A stretch of 64,000 bases of DNA. Source: Pleurotus djamor (Eukaryota; Basidiomycota; Agaricomycetes; Agaricales; Pleurotaceae). Numbering within the stretch: the stretch's first letter is position 1; each line of letters begins with the position of its first letter. Below are positions 23,959-35,768 of the stretch, in pieces. Made by a program: the position numbers and the translations under genes. The notes beneath the pieces are model-generated. The model saw only the letters and a program-made list of their open reading frames with translations. It did no database searches and had not been told where the DNA came from. Location: positions 236,994 to 300,993 of the forward strand of contig JAPEVF010000002.1 of assembly GCA_029747585.1 (NCBI GenBank), written 5' to 3'.

Positions 23959-24175
23959 GCCGCTGTCTTTCTTCTTTCTTCCACAGCACACAGAAACCCC
24001 CTCCTTCCCTTCCACCATCACCACCGCCGCATCTACTCCCCGCCCAGCCCACATTCCAGGCAGAGCTGAGCCTTGACATCAAGTCGCGTCGCTTCAAAGG
24101 TCCGTTACTGATCATACGCGATATCGTGGCCGTTCCGACGTATAACTTCCGTTTGCTTCTCAGCTATCTATTACA

Positions 24176-26045
24176 ATGAGCGGAACCGCCACTGCCTCCG
24201 GTGCTCCTTCGAGAGTCACGCTGTCGCTCGGTCATCTTCCCAAAAAGAAGGATATCAAGGCACCGTGGCCTAGAACACCCTCGAGAGTGCGTATATGCGC
24301 ACTGAGGTTTGCTGCCTGCGACTGATGCTCTGCCATAGATTGACCCAAATAATCCACCTTGGCCCGCCTACCGCGGCTACCACGAGTATTCTTTCGCCCA
24401 TGCTACGATGGGTGTGCGCCTTCCCACAATTTTGGGAAAGGCCATTGAAGACGTCACTCGAACTCTGAACGAGCAGTCTTCCGAGGAGAAAATTGTCGAT
24501 CTTGTGCAATGTATCGAACGAATGGACGCTCTGATGCACGACCTCAGCGGTAATTCCAAGCTCAGACCCATCGTTGACGACAACGAGGGCGATGTTGCCC
24601 TTTGGAACAAGGAAATTGCTAAATATTTCCAAGGTGAGCAAAATCCCGACTCCCATCCGTGTTGCATCTCTAATTTCTCACATAGGCAAGGATTTCATGA
24701 ACGCCCCATGGTTGTTCGCCGAGGCTTACAAATACCGTCGCCTCCACGAATGCTTCAGCGTCAGCAAATATTGGTCCGATTACGACGTCTTCTACAGGCA
24801 GAAGGTGGGCTAGGTCTACAACGTGTGATCCCACAAAATATTGACTTGCGTTAGTGCGACACGTTCTCTCGATCTTCAGATGCGGTCTTCGAGCTTTCCA
24901 TGCGGTTCGCCGAGCCCTTCAAGATCTCAGATAACTTATCTGCTGAAGAGAAGCTCGAAGCGGAAAGGCTAATGTTCCTGGAACTCACACAAGGTTTGTT
25001 CTTGGCCATGGACCTCTCTCGATCATGGACTGATGTCATATTAGTCTGCCTTTGGGGAAATTCCACCGATCTATCTCTCCTGATCAACATGACGGAGGAC
25101 CAAATCAAGGCCCTCCAATCAACGGGTGGAGATCATCTCGCGGCTACGGAAAAGAACATCTTGGGAAATCACTTGAACTCTTTGTGGGAGGCCGTGAAAG
25201 ATTTACGTGACAAGACTGGTCGCCGTATCGATTTCGTCCTTGATAATGCTGGCTTCGAGTTGTACTGTGATTGCGTTTACGGTTCGTTCGCTTCTGGATC
25301 TTGTCATCCATACTCTGACATCTTGTATCTTTGCAGCCGATTTCCTCTTGCAAGCAGGAATCGCGTCCCAAATCCGATTCCATGGGAAACGATACCCATG
25401 GTTCGTTTCTGACGTCACCAAAAAGGACTGGGAGTGGCTGCTCAACACCATGGTATATGGTCAGCTATTCCCTAAGGCTAGCGACATCGAAATGGAGTCT
25501 CTTCGAAGGCTCGGTGCGCGATGGAAGGTGCATCTGCCCAGTCTACTGTGTCACTATCTTGTTCTCACAATACCTACAGCAATACGAAAAAGAAGGCAAA
25601 TGGGTCTACGAGCAGCACCCCTTCTGGTGCACTGGTTATACGTTCTGGGACCTGCACTCTGAGGCGCCAGATCTCTTCCTTCACCTCTCTCGATCCGATC
25701 TTGTCTACTTCAAGGGCGATCTCAACCATCGTAAACTCACTTACGACTGCGCTGCACCAGCTAGTACGCCTTTCGATGTTGCCATAGGTCCCATGGCAAG
25801 CTCTGCTGGTGCTCCAAAAGTTGTCAGCTTGCGAACCATCAAGAGTGATGTCGTCGTAGGCTTTGGCGATGACGGTGACGCCATCGCTGAGAAGCTTGAC
25901 AAGGAAGAGCCCGGATGGAAAATCAGCGGGAAATACGTGAGTGTCCTACCCTTAATGCGTTCTAGGTCTTGTCTTAATTGCGTCGTTTCAGGCTGTGGTC
26001 TTGTTATCAGAAGGCCGACCCGGTGAGAAAGTTCGCTTTGCCTAA
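24176..26045 (+). CDS. DUF89/ARMT1-type metal-dependent phosphatase (damage-control phosphatase)
   Basis: The protein starts MSGTATASGAPSRVTLSLG and proceeds through PRTPSRIDPNNPPWPAYRGY, SSEEKIVDLVQCIERMDALM and APWLFAEAYKYRRLHECFS. The catalytic core has FVLDNAGFELYCD, with the conserved Asp-Asn pair that binds the metal, then LLQAGIASQIRFHGKRYPWF and VSDVTKKDWEWLL. Near the end are SRSDLVYFKGDLNHRKLTYD and SLRTIKSDVVVGF, both typical of the family. Yeast YMR027W and human ARMT1 belong here; they remove phosphate from sugar phosphates such as fructose-1-phosphate, and probably repair damaged metabolites. At least five short introns interrupt the gene (for example after RTPSR and after VFYRQK). 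The stop TAA is at 26043-26045. It is a cytosolic protein by sequence. Confidence 0.88.
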
Positions 26046-26614
26046 GCCGCACATACATTTCGTCATCGAGCATAATGCCCAACTTGCTACCGGATAGCTA
26101 TCGTTAGACAACGTGTACATTATATGCACCGTCCGTGGTGCCTCCCTATGCATCTTCGTTCTTAGTCTCTCTCGCAAGCCGCCCCAACCGTTCAGCTTCT
26201 GCGTTATCTTCTGTTGACATCGAACATGGCACGGGGCATAGTGACTACACCGAGGCCGCGGGAATGACGCCATGTGTCGTATTGGCATCGGCAACCACTT
26301 GTACACAATTCGAGGATGCTTTCGCCATTTTCACAGTGTCGTGGTGACGATGCACATGGTGAGCCAGTGATTGTCATTTGAACCGAATCGTATGACTGAA
26401 TGTATGGCGTTGATGGCGTGAGTGAACGTCAGATGCGTGTGGTCGGTCGTCTGATGAGGCCATACTAGACGTATAGATGCGTTCAGCGGGGGAACCAAGC
26501 ATTGAACTAAAATTGAACTAAAAAGCGAAGTTTCATCGCAGTGCTGGGGAAAGTCTGCGTTCAAGGAACCACATGGATGAAAACGGTGGTGTTAGTTAGC
26601 GATGCGATAAATAT

Positions 26615-26649
26615 AAGCGCGTTTGAGCATCGTGCTCAAGATAACGCTT
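26615..26649. repeat. inverted repeat (hairpin)
   Basis: TTGAGCA, loop TCG, TGCTCAA form a perfect 7-bp stem, and outer arms AAGCGCGTT and AACGCTT extend it imperfectly. It lies in non-coding sequence between two tandem genes. Function unknown. Confidence 0.4.
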
Positions 26650-27237
26650 AGCCTGACGACGTCTAAAAATAGAAGGATACATTGTCGATGGAGGCGGGAA
26701 GAAGCTAAGAATAGCGTCGCCGATCCACGTGTCAGATCTGTCTGGGGTTGAAATGCACTTGTGTGGGAAAGGGGAGGTGGCGCACGATCCTGGTGGTAAC
26801 CCTCACAGTTACGGCCTCTTCCTCTCTGGCCGCGTCCTATGATGTCTCTTTTGGCCGCTGCTCACCATTGCCCACGTCTGAAAATGCGATTACGGTCATC
26901 AAGTAAAGTCAGAGCAAGAACTGGTCGCGAGGCCACCTCTGTCGCATCCTTGGTTCAATGTTAGTGGACTCGGGGTGATCGTCTTTTACGCCGGCTAAAG
27001 AAGTCAAACCTGAGAACAACGGTCTCGCCTAACGTCGTACCACATGTAGCGAACTCATCTTTCGTGTCTAAGATGCTCTTCTTCTAAATCACATCGGTCC
27101 CGAGTCCTGCTGCCCGCTCGCACGCTGTACCGCATCCACTGCTGTTTCCCGAGCGCAACTCTAGATAGTGTCGCGTGATGGCACGAAGGTGCAAGATGGC
27201 GCTACGCTGCATAAAGGTAACTAGCTGGTGTCTGAGG

Positions 27238-27245
27238 TATAAATA
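27238..27245 (+). promoter_or_regulatory. TATA box of the aspartic protease gene
   Basis: TATAAATA lies 75 bases before the ATG at 27320, an ordinary position for a strongly regulated secreted enzyme gene in fungi. Assigned by motif and distance. Confidence 0.65.
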
Positions 27246-27319
27246 CTCGACGCGTTCTGCTAGAAAACTCCAGCTCAGCACTCAGGTTCTTCAGCTTCAC
27301 CGCAGCCTTCAGTTTCAGC

Positions 27320-29064
27320 ATGTTCCCCTCTGCGTCTTTACTGACCACAGTCCTCCTCGCAATTTCTGCGTCTGCTACTCCCTTGGTAGCCATTCGCGAC
27401 ACCCCCATCACGCTCCCCCTTGCCAGGAAGACCAACTTCACCAGCAGCACCAACCTCGTCAGGGCTGATCAGGCCAGAGCCCAAGCACTCCGAGCTCGCG
27501 CTGAGGCTAAGGCTTCGGGAACCCTCTCTCTCCTCAACGATGCCGTCATCAGTGAGCCAGTCGACAATCAAGTGGTCACCTACTTGGCCTCTGTCAACGT
27601 TGGCAACCCTCCTACCACATGTATGTATTTTCTACTCTTTTGGATTCACTGTTGCTCACCGCCCCTCATTCAGTCCAATTGCTCATTGACACTGGTAGCT
27701 CCAACACCTGGGTCGGTGCCACTACGCGCTACACCCAAACTAGCACGAGTGTCCGCACCAGCAACTCCGTCGTGAGTGGAGGCAGTCTGCATAAGTTTCA
27801 AAGTTTTGATTGACGATATCTGTATAGTCTGTGACTTACGGATCGGGATCCTTCTCCGGAACCGAGTTCCTTGACCGTGTTGACCTTGGAAACGGCCTTG
27901 TTATCCCACAACAATCGATTGGTGTTGCTTCTCGATCTTCTGGGTTCTCCGGAACCGATGGCATCTTGGGGTATGCTCAGTGTCTGCTTTTCCCGCGGGG
28001 TTCATTTTCTCNATTTTCTCCCTCAGTATTGGGCCAGTTGATTTGACAGTCGGTAAGCAAATCAGCCGACTGAGTCCCATCATATCTTCTCACCCACTAT
28101 CCTCTTAGGAACTCTCTCCCCTGCTACCAGCAGCTCCGTCCCCACCGTGACAGACAACCTCTTCGCTCAGGGTGTCATCTCTTCCAACGTCATCGGCATC
28201 TCCTACAATCCCACTTCCGTTTCTGACACTGTCAATGGCGAACTTACTTGGGGTGAGTTGAATGAATGCAGTTCAGAGGGATAAGTCGCTGATCTGCTTT
28301 CAGGCGGAACTGACAGCTCCAAGTTCACTGGCTCCATTGGCTTCACGTATGCCTCACTACTCAACGAGACGAAACCATTATTGATATATTTCTATTTAAA
28401 GGCCCATCACCTCCACTTTCCCCGCCAGTGCTTACTGGGGTATCAACCAATCCGTCCGCTACGGATCTTCCACTACCATCCTTTCTTCCACCGCTGGTAT
28501 CGTCGACACTGGTCAGTCTCTCCGATCGTAATCAAATATCTCTTTCCTCATCATCTTTTGCAGGCACGACCTTGGTTCTCCTCGCTTCTGGTGAGCTCCA
28601 AATCATACTCGTAGCATCTTGACGATTCTCACCCAAGCTCCCATGTAGATGCTTTGAGCAGATATCGTTCTGCCACTGGTGCCGTCCTCGACAGCAGGAC
28701 TGGTCTCCTTCGCATCACCGCCGCCCAATTCGCCAACCTCCAGAGTCTCTTCTTCACCATCAACGGCGTATGTATCCAGTCACATCAGCCAACCAGCGAC
28801 ATTCGAACTAATTCCATCCCCATACAGGTTTCCTATGAATTGACCCCGAATGCACAAATCTGGCCTCGTGCCCTGAACACCGCTATCGGTGGAACCGCCA
28901 GCAACATCTACCTTATCGTTGCCGACCTCGGTTCTTCCTCGGGATCCGGCCTCGACTTCATCAACGGTTACACGTTCCTTGAGCGTTACTACACTGTCTA
29001 CGATACCACCAACCGCCGCGTTGGCTTTGCTACGACTCCTAACACATTCTCTACCCAGAATTAA
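27320..29064 (+). CDS. secreted pepsin-like aspartic protease (polyporopepsin type, A1)
   Basis: A signal peptide (MFPSASLLTTVLLAISASAT) is followed by a propeptide of roughly 60-70 residues, then the mature enzyme. The first active site is LLIDTGSSNTWVG, formed across the intron after VNVGNPPTT. The flap region reads SVTYGSGSFSGTEF, followed by PQQSIGVASRSSGFSGTDG and GPVDLTVGTLSPATSSSVPT. The second active site is GIVDTGTTLVLL. These blocks match polyporopepsin of Irpex lacteus very closely, for example AYWGINQSVRYGSSTTILSS and LNTAIGGTASNIYLIV. Cysteines are absent from the visible mature core, as in that enzyme. The many short introns (one carrying an N at 28012) join in frame. The enzyme should be extracellular with an acidic optimum and may serve nitrogen acquisition in wood or litter. 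A TATA box lies 75 bases upstream. Confidence 0.95.
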
Positions 29065-29391
29065 AATCAAATGACTACCGTCTAGAATGTATTAAATATG
29101 ATTGTCAACTAAATATAAATATTAGTATTGCCTCAGACGATTCGATCTCGCTACGAATTGGCTACGAACTCCTTAGAATCGGTTCAAATTGGGTGCAAAA
29201 ATAACTTCGATGCTCAGGGGCTTGAGGCTCGATTATGTCAGCAGTGTCAGGACTCGTAACACGAGCACGTGACAAGGCGCGTTTGTTTGTTCCAACTCCC
29301 AGAATCCACAACCCTTGTGGCTCTCATTTCCGATCGCACACTTTGTATGTCCCAGCGCTGAACACTCCGCGTGTCGCCGTCAGCATCGAGG
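29065..29391. other. short intergenic region
   Basis: Holds the protease 3' end and the promoter of the long coiled-coil gene. A 61-codon frame at 29235-29420 overlaps the true start in another frame and has no support as a gene; at most it is an upstream ORF. Confidence 0.6.
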
Positions 29392-32300
29392 ATGTCACTC
29401 TGGAAAATAGGCGCGAATGATGTCTCTGAAGAAGCCCAGGCGATGAAGGACCATCTGTCTAGCAAAGGTATTCCGTTTGTTATGTTTATTTACTGAAACT
29501 GTGCTTAAGGGACTCTAGACAGTTACATCGCCTCTCAAGAATCGAAGGTAATGAAGCAAGCCGGATACATCAACGAACTCCAGGCTACGCTTAACGAACT
29601 AACACAGCAGGTGCGTGCTAGCGTTCAATGCCTCGTGTTCTCGCTTGACTCATTATGCATAGCTGAGGCGAGAGGCCGATCGTGCAGTCAAGCTGGAGAG
29701 TGACCTGACGCGAGCCACTGAAGAGCTCGCTAGAGAGAAAATAACCTCTCAGAATATCGAAGCTTCCCTGGTATCTACGCAAGACAAAATCAAATTAAAG
29801 GAGCGCGAAGCACAAGAATTGGAATCCATCGTCCAGGACGTCTCTCAAAAATGTAATGACACGACGGCTCTGAGATATCAGCTGGAGAAGGACAAGGCCA
29901 CACTTGAAGCACGCGTCAGGGAATTGGAAGTCAACTGCCGGCAACTGAGTCAACCTCCTCCGCCAGCAGTCACCCCTTCAAGTCGGCTCCCTCGACGTCG
30001 TTCGTCCTCTGTCTCAGGCGCCCGAATACCCGTCCTTGAAGACGAACTGCAACGGGTCAAGCAAGCATTAGCTCAGAAAGAACGGGAACTGGAAGACGGA
30101 GCACAGAAATTATCCCGCGCGCAGAATGACCTCGTTAAATGCGAGAATGAGAAGATGGCGTTGGACAGGCGGACGAGAGGGGAATTGCAGGGCTTGAGAG
30201 AGACCCTTGAGGAAAGGAACGACGAGATCAGCTACCTGCGAGGGCAGGCTGGGGATGGGTCCAGGGAGGCCGAGTTGATGGCTCGTATCGATGAAGACGA
30301 ATTGAAGATTACGGAACTAGAGAAGCTGGTGGGAGACGTGCCTATGCTCAAGGATCGTTTACGCAGGGCGGAGGCGAAGGCACAAGCGGAAGCTAGGGAG
30401 AATGAGGCACGAAATATCGAGTTAGTTGCCGAGAAGGAGGCTGCATTGGACGAGTTGGAGGAGGCACAAGCCAAGATACAGACACTATCTCAGCACATTG
30501 CTCGTCAAGAGGCCCGCGTATCCGGACTAATTGCAGCCGGAGGGTAAGCTGTTCTATCACTATTACCCAATTCTCACTGTTGACACCTTTTTAGGAATCA
30601 TCAAACGACCGCTTCTGCTGTGGATGGTGATACTGCTGCACATGTGGAGCGCCTTCTTGCTGCCATCGAACGCTTGCGTGGGGAGAGAGACGGTTTGCGA
30701 CGGGACTTGGAGTATGTCCAAGTCGAATCTCGTTGTGAAATCGAGGCTTTGGAGGCAAGACTATCGAAGCAGCCCCCAACCACTTCCTTGCCCATCGACA
30801 CCACCTCGAACTCGAGATCCGATGTCACGTCTCCCGCTCTGGCCATCGTCGTAGGAAGACTCCAGGAACGCTTAGATGTTAGCCTCGCTACTTGCCAAGA
30901 CCTACGCTCCCAGGTACGCCAGAAGGACGAACTTGTGCAACAACTCGAGACCCAAGCTGCCAGCGCAATGGATGTCTCTGAAGGCTGGACCGGCCAATTT
31001 GGCCCTCCTAACCAGTTATTGGAGGATGCCCAAAACCAACTCTCTGATACACTGAAAGCACTGGAAGAAGCTGAATCTGAGCGTGATTCTCTGGCTCTCC
31101 AGGTCACCAACCTTACCGCCGACCTTGCTACTGCCCAAGACGAACTTGAAGAAGCTGAGAATAGGTATTCAACACTTCAACATCAACAACTCGATGCTAT
31201 GTCAGACAATGAAGCGACTCGTGCGCTTCGTGAACAAGTGCAAGAACTTGAATATCGTGTTCTCCGAAGGACTGAACAAGTTGGTCTTCACCAACACGAC
31301 ATCAAGCGGTTGGAGACGAACTTGAAGCTGCAGGAAGAGAGGCTGATGGAGATGACCATGGAGATGGAGACGCTGGCGGCTCAGAAGGAGGCGATGGTGG
31401 AGGATTGTGCCACCGCTAGGGAAGCAAGGGATGAAGCTCAGCAACACATCGAAACTCTCGAAGTTGAAGCTGAACAACTCGAGGCTGACGCTGAAATGGC
31501 CAACCAATCTACGGTCAACCTCGTCGCAATTCTCGTGGATACCATTTGTCGGTCGCGAGAAGCCGTTCGTTCTCGTGCTCAGGATTGTCAACAACTCTCG
31601 CAGCAGCTGGCGTTGAAGGACTCGCAGATGCGGCACTTCATGTCGCTTCATGAACACTGCGACACAGACATACAAACGAAGCAAGCTTTGAATCGTGCAC
31701 TGGTGGGGTCTCAGCATGATGCCGGGAAGATGGTGGTCGCACTCGCTGTTATGAGGGTTGAGGGACTGCGAACAACATCCCTGCTTCACCAACTACGCTC
31801 AGTTCGTTCTAATCTTAACCAGCGTATTGCACACTTGGACGGACAGTGTGCTGCGCTGGGCTCAGAGAAGCACGCTCTGTCACTGGAGCTCGATGCCTTG
31901 CGAACACAGTTGAAGACCTCTGCCGATCTTCAATCCAGCGAACGGAACGCTCTGGAGGCTCGCATCCACGAGCTCGAATCGACTATAGCTGAGGCCAACA
32001 CTGCTCACCAATCCGCCATCGACAAACTCACCAATCAAAGCACTGATCTCCAGCAGAGGCTCATCAATGCAGAACTCGTCAATGCCGCTTCCAACAACTC
32101 CGAACTTACATCCTTGAACTCACGTCTTGAAGAAGTTCAAGCACGTCTCGAGACGGCGGAATCTGCTTCTAGGGATGCTGAGATGAAGCTTCGTTCAAGC
32201 GAGACCTCTCTCGCGGACTCCAACGCTAACAACGTCGTCCTTCAGCAACAACTTCAGGATGCGAATGTTCGATATGACCAAGAAAATGCCCGTTGTGTAG

Positions 32301-33957
32301 CCTTGGAAGAACAAGTTGCCCAACAATCTGCGAAACTCACTGAGCTTCATGGTTCTCTCGAAGCCTCCGAGCTGAGGTCCAGCCAAGATCGGACTCAAAT
32401 GCAAACTCTTGAGGCACGCACGGAAGCCCAAATCGCTGAAATCCGCAAAGAAATGGAGGGACTTCTTGATGACGAGAGAACACTCTCTGCCACCCTCCAA
32501 GGCGAGCTCGATGACTGCATCAAACGATTCGAGGAGACTGCAGAGAAAAATAAGGAACTCGAGGCCCAGCTTATCACTGAGACGGAGGCTCGATGTTCGA
32601 GCGTGAACGCTCTTGAAGCTGCGGTTGCAGAGCTCACTGCTGGTAAATTGGAGATTAAAACCAACCTCGATAGCACACGGGGTCAGCTTGAAGACCTGAA
32701 AGTGGAACTAGCATCCGCGAATACTTCGATTGTGGATCTGAAAGTCGAACGCGAGTCTCTGTTCACAGAGATCACTTCGCTCGAGGCTGAAGTCCAGAAG
32801 ACCCTCTCCATGCATCGATATCTTGAAAATCAAGCGAAGCAAAGGTAAGTCACCGATTTACCCCATGTTACCGTCCACTTATCAATCCTTCAATAGTGGT
32901 CAAGAGATTGTATCTCTCAATGCGACCATTGATGCCCTCCAACATGATCTTTCGGAGGCGCAGAAACATGCACAATCCTCGGAAATGAATCTCAGCCTTC
33001 AAAGTTCGCAGCATAAGCGGGAAATGTCCGAGTTACAGCGGCAGATAACCGCCTTACAGTCACGCCCTGCCTTGGACGGTGTTGTCCAGGAACTCGAGGA
33101 GCGCGTCGCCGAGTTGGATGCCCTTCTGGGAGCCAAGTGTGTTGAAATTGAGGAGAATGATGATCGGGTCCTTGAGTACGTCTCCTGGTATTCCATGCAT
33201 AACGATGACTGACCTTGGTTTCAGCATGTTGAAAGAGAACAAGAAGCTCAACAGTAAGGTCGAATCCCTCACTCGCAAGGTACAGGCCCTTCAAGCGAAA
33301 CTTGCCACAACAAAGCCGGCAAGCCCAGTTCTCTCGCAACCCATTGCGTCGTCTTCTCGCCACGACCCCTTGGCATCTAGTGTTCAACGTACCCGCTCAG
33401 TCACTGCACCCTCAAAGCCACTGGCTTCAGCGGCTGTTCCTCCTGTCCCTCAACTACGTCTCTCGGCTTCTACCCGAGTTCCGCCGTCGCTTCATGTTGA
33501 ACTGGAGCCTTCAGCGCTACGTCGTCCCAAGACCCCCGTGCAACAACCAGCTTCTGTATTCAAAGCTCGAACTCCCGAGAAGCCTGTATTCACAGAGGAG
33601 AAACCATCTTCCGCGGGGAAGAAACGCCGAGCACCCGACGACTTCGATTTATGTGAGAATGTTCCTCCTCAGGTCTTCACTGCGGACAGCGTCCCAGGCG
33701 ATGATTCTCAGGACCGAACACCGCGCGTGCGCAGGGTTTTGCAGACCTTGCACTCTGGTTTCACACCCGTCCGTCATCAAATAGGAAGCCGCTCAAACCC
33801 TAGTCTCGCCTCTCCAAAGCGTTCTACGACCATGGGTAGCAGATCCCCCTCCAAAAGCCCTCGTCTTAGCTCCACTACCAAATCCAAACGTAGTTGGTTA
33901 GGGAAAATCCGAGGTGCTTCACAGCCCCCTCGTCCTGATGTTTACGGTCCACCATGA
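29392..33957 (+). CDS. long coiled-coil protein with Ser/Pro-rich basic tail, unknown function
   Basis: The start ATG 29392 gives MSLWKIGANDVSEEAQAMKD and splices (donor after LSSK, acceptor CTTAAG) into TLDSYIASQESKVMKQAGY. Almost all of the next 1,200 residues are heptad-rich coiled coil with long Glu/Lys/Gln/Leu runs, broken by a short Pro/Ser/Arg linker (SRLPRRRSSSVSGARIP). The exon from about 30595 to 32847 alone is over 2.2 kb, exceptional in this window. The C-terminal 250 residues are non-coil, basic and Ser/Pro-rich with likely CDK sites (KARTPEKP, GSRSPSKSPRLS) and end SWLGKIRGASQPPRPDVYGP plus P. The layout suggests a cytoskeletal, spindle-pole or nuclear scaffold, but no diagnostic domain is visible. 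No transmembrane segment or signal peptide is seen. Confidence 0.82.
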
Positions 33958-34263
33958 ATGCCTGCTTTCCTATCTTAGCTATTCCTGCATGTAAATTATG
34001 ACGCATCTACTGTTGTACTCTACGTCGCTTTCAACCAGCTTTCATGACCACACTTTCTCAAATGGACCTCGATACATAAGCACATCAATGCGAGAATGTA
34101 GTAGAATTTCAATTGAACAGCGAGAACTAATGACCGACAGCAAAACAGACGCAACCAGCAGACAAACAACTAATACAGTACCAACGGAAAGTAAGGTAGA
34201 CCAATACACGCTGTCCCTTGACCAAGAATCTCGGCAGAAAGAGTCATACCATGCGCAACACAA
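33958..34263. other. convergent 3' region
   Basis: About 300 bases between the stops of the coiled-coil gene and the zf-PARP gene. Nothing beyond 3' UTR sequence is seen. Confidence 0.6.
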
Positions 34264-35768
34264 TTATTCTTCATCTTCATCTTCCTCGATGGTCTCCTTG
34301 CTTTTCTTAGCCTTGGAGGTGGGTCGCGCTTTCTTGGTCGAAGGTGGCTTCGTAGATGTTGAAGCGGGTTTCTATTTGAAAGGTCAGTTCATGATGAAAA
34401 CTGATCCAAGAATTCAAGATATACCTTCCGCTTCTTAGAGGCACCCTCAGATTCATCTGCCGTGCCTTCCGCTGGCTCGTCCATCTCTTCGTCCTCATCC
34501 TAGTAGTAAAAGTGTTATGTTTCAAAGGGTAACACATGAGACTCACAATGACTTACCTTCTTGGGAGCAGCCTTCTTAGCCGCAGGTTTTCTAGCAGCAG
34601 GCTTCTTGGGAGCAGCCTTTGCAGGTGCTTCCTTCTCCTTCGCAGCTGACTTCTTCGCAGCGGGTTTCTTTGCAGGTTTGGCGACTTCTTCCTCTTCCTC
34701 TTCGTCGTCCTCATCAGCAGTGACAGCGGCCACCTCAGCGCCGAAGTCCTCCCCTGATTCACTATCATCCTGGCACACGAGAGAGTGAGTAACTTGCGCG
34801 AGTGCCAGGAAGGATGTACCAACCTTGGCCTTCTTGGATGCTCGCTTTTTGGCGGGTGCTTTCTTTTCCTTCTCGGCAGTTTTCTTCTCAGCGGGCTTCT
34901 TTGCAGGAGCTCGCTTGGGCTTGGCTTTGGGCTTTTCTTCAGCTTCACTCTCGCCCTCATCGTCCGCTTTAGCCTTGGGGGCAGCCTATGAAATCCATGT
35001 CAGATGGGACGCGTAAAATAGTTGCTATTGACCTTAGCACGAGGTTTACGAGCAGGGGCTTTTTTGGGTTTCTCTTCCTCTTCTTCATCGGCCTCGTCGT
35101 CCTCCTTAGCAGCCTATGAAAATATCAACTGCTGAACCAATACTTTTGGAGGATCGAAGGGGTCACCTTGGCTTTCTTTGGGGCACGTTTGGGCTTCTCT
35201 GCCTCTTCTCCGTCAGCAGCTTTCTCCTTCTTCTTTGAAGTCTTCTTGGGTTTAGGCTCCTCCTCACCATCAGGTTTCCTAGCAGAGTCAGGGATGTCTT
35301 CATCGGCTACATGACCATCTTCCCATGCTTTCGTAATTTTGCCTTGATCTTCGGGTGAAAGGTCTTCGAATCCGTCTAATTCACTGGGTTCATCGATGCT
35401 CTTCTTAACGTTCTCCAAAACTCTTGCAGTGACACAGCCCCAATGTCTCCAAGCACTAGAAATTGCTGTGAAGCACGCATATACACGCATTCAAGGAAGA
35501 AAAATGCGTACAAAGAGGTATTGCCGTTGAAGTCGACAACGGACCCAAATCGAAGCTGCCCTTTAGCGATAGCAGTGCCTGTACGCGTAGGGTTAGTCAA
35601 GCACACGATCTATGGCAGTAGCCACGGAGTACCTTGACACGGTTTGGCACCTAAAGAAAAAATTCAACACGAGGTGATGGTTGAGAAAGATGATGAGAAC
35701 GCACCCTTGCACTTCGCACGCGCAGATGAAGCATATTCGAGCCTGTAGCCCTTCGCTTTTTCAGCCAT
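34264..35768 (-). CDS. PARP-type zinc finger protein with H1-like Lys/Ala/Glu-rich tail, no PARP catalytic domain
   Basis: The protein starts MAEKAKGYRLEYASSARAKC. Splicing over three introns forms one zf-PARP domain: CKGAKPC, then GTAIAKGQLRFGSVV, then FAWRHWGCVT. Ligands are therefore Cys-x5-Cys and His-x2-Cys, wider spaced at the first pair than the Cys-x2-Cys of human PARP1. A domain partner segment DGFEDLSPEDQGKITKAWED follows. The rest, about 250 residues, is an alternation of acidic runs and Lys/Ala/Pro repeats such as KKPAARKPAAKKAAPKK, resembling histone H1 tails, and ends ETIEEDEDEE. Each block sits in its own exon. In PARPs this finger recognises DNA breaks; a lone finger plus basic tail suggests a nuclear DNA-nick or chromatin binding protein. 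There is no ADP-ribosyltransferase domain in this gene or next to it. Confidence 0.85.

Larger units (their letters stand above)
22150..24175. other. 2-kb region without a supported gene
   Basis: No reading frame here has a convincing start, splice pattern or recognisable domain. Frames of 60-125 codons around 22745-23730 use non-ATG starts or show no motif, so they may be chance or decayed coding sequence. The left end holds the 3' region of the RING gene and an imperfect inverted repeat (22311-22369). The right end holds the promoter of the DUF89 gene: TATATATAAG at 23949-23958 followed by a pyrimidine-rich stretch. A likely 5'UTR intron runs from a GGTCCGTT donor near 24100 to TTCTCAG just before the ATG. 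Confidence 0.5.
26046..27319. other. intergenic region, no supported gene
   Basis: No frame here shows a domain or a credible exon chain. It contains an inverted repeat at 26615-26649, a G-rich stretch near 26760, and the promoter of the aspartic protease gene with a clear TATA box at 27238. The length (1.27 kb) is generous for this compact genome. Confidence 0.6.

Noticed and set aside
31202..31792. 196-codon minus-strand frame
   Set aside because: Antisense shadow of the coiled-coil exon; His/Leu-rich composition follows from the opposite codons.
34553..35016. Plus-strand Phe/Ala/Gly-rich and minus-strand Arg/Lys-rich frames
   Set aside because: Shadows of the Lys/Ala/Pro repeat exons of the zf-PARP protein.
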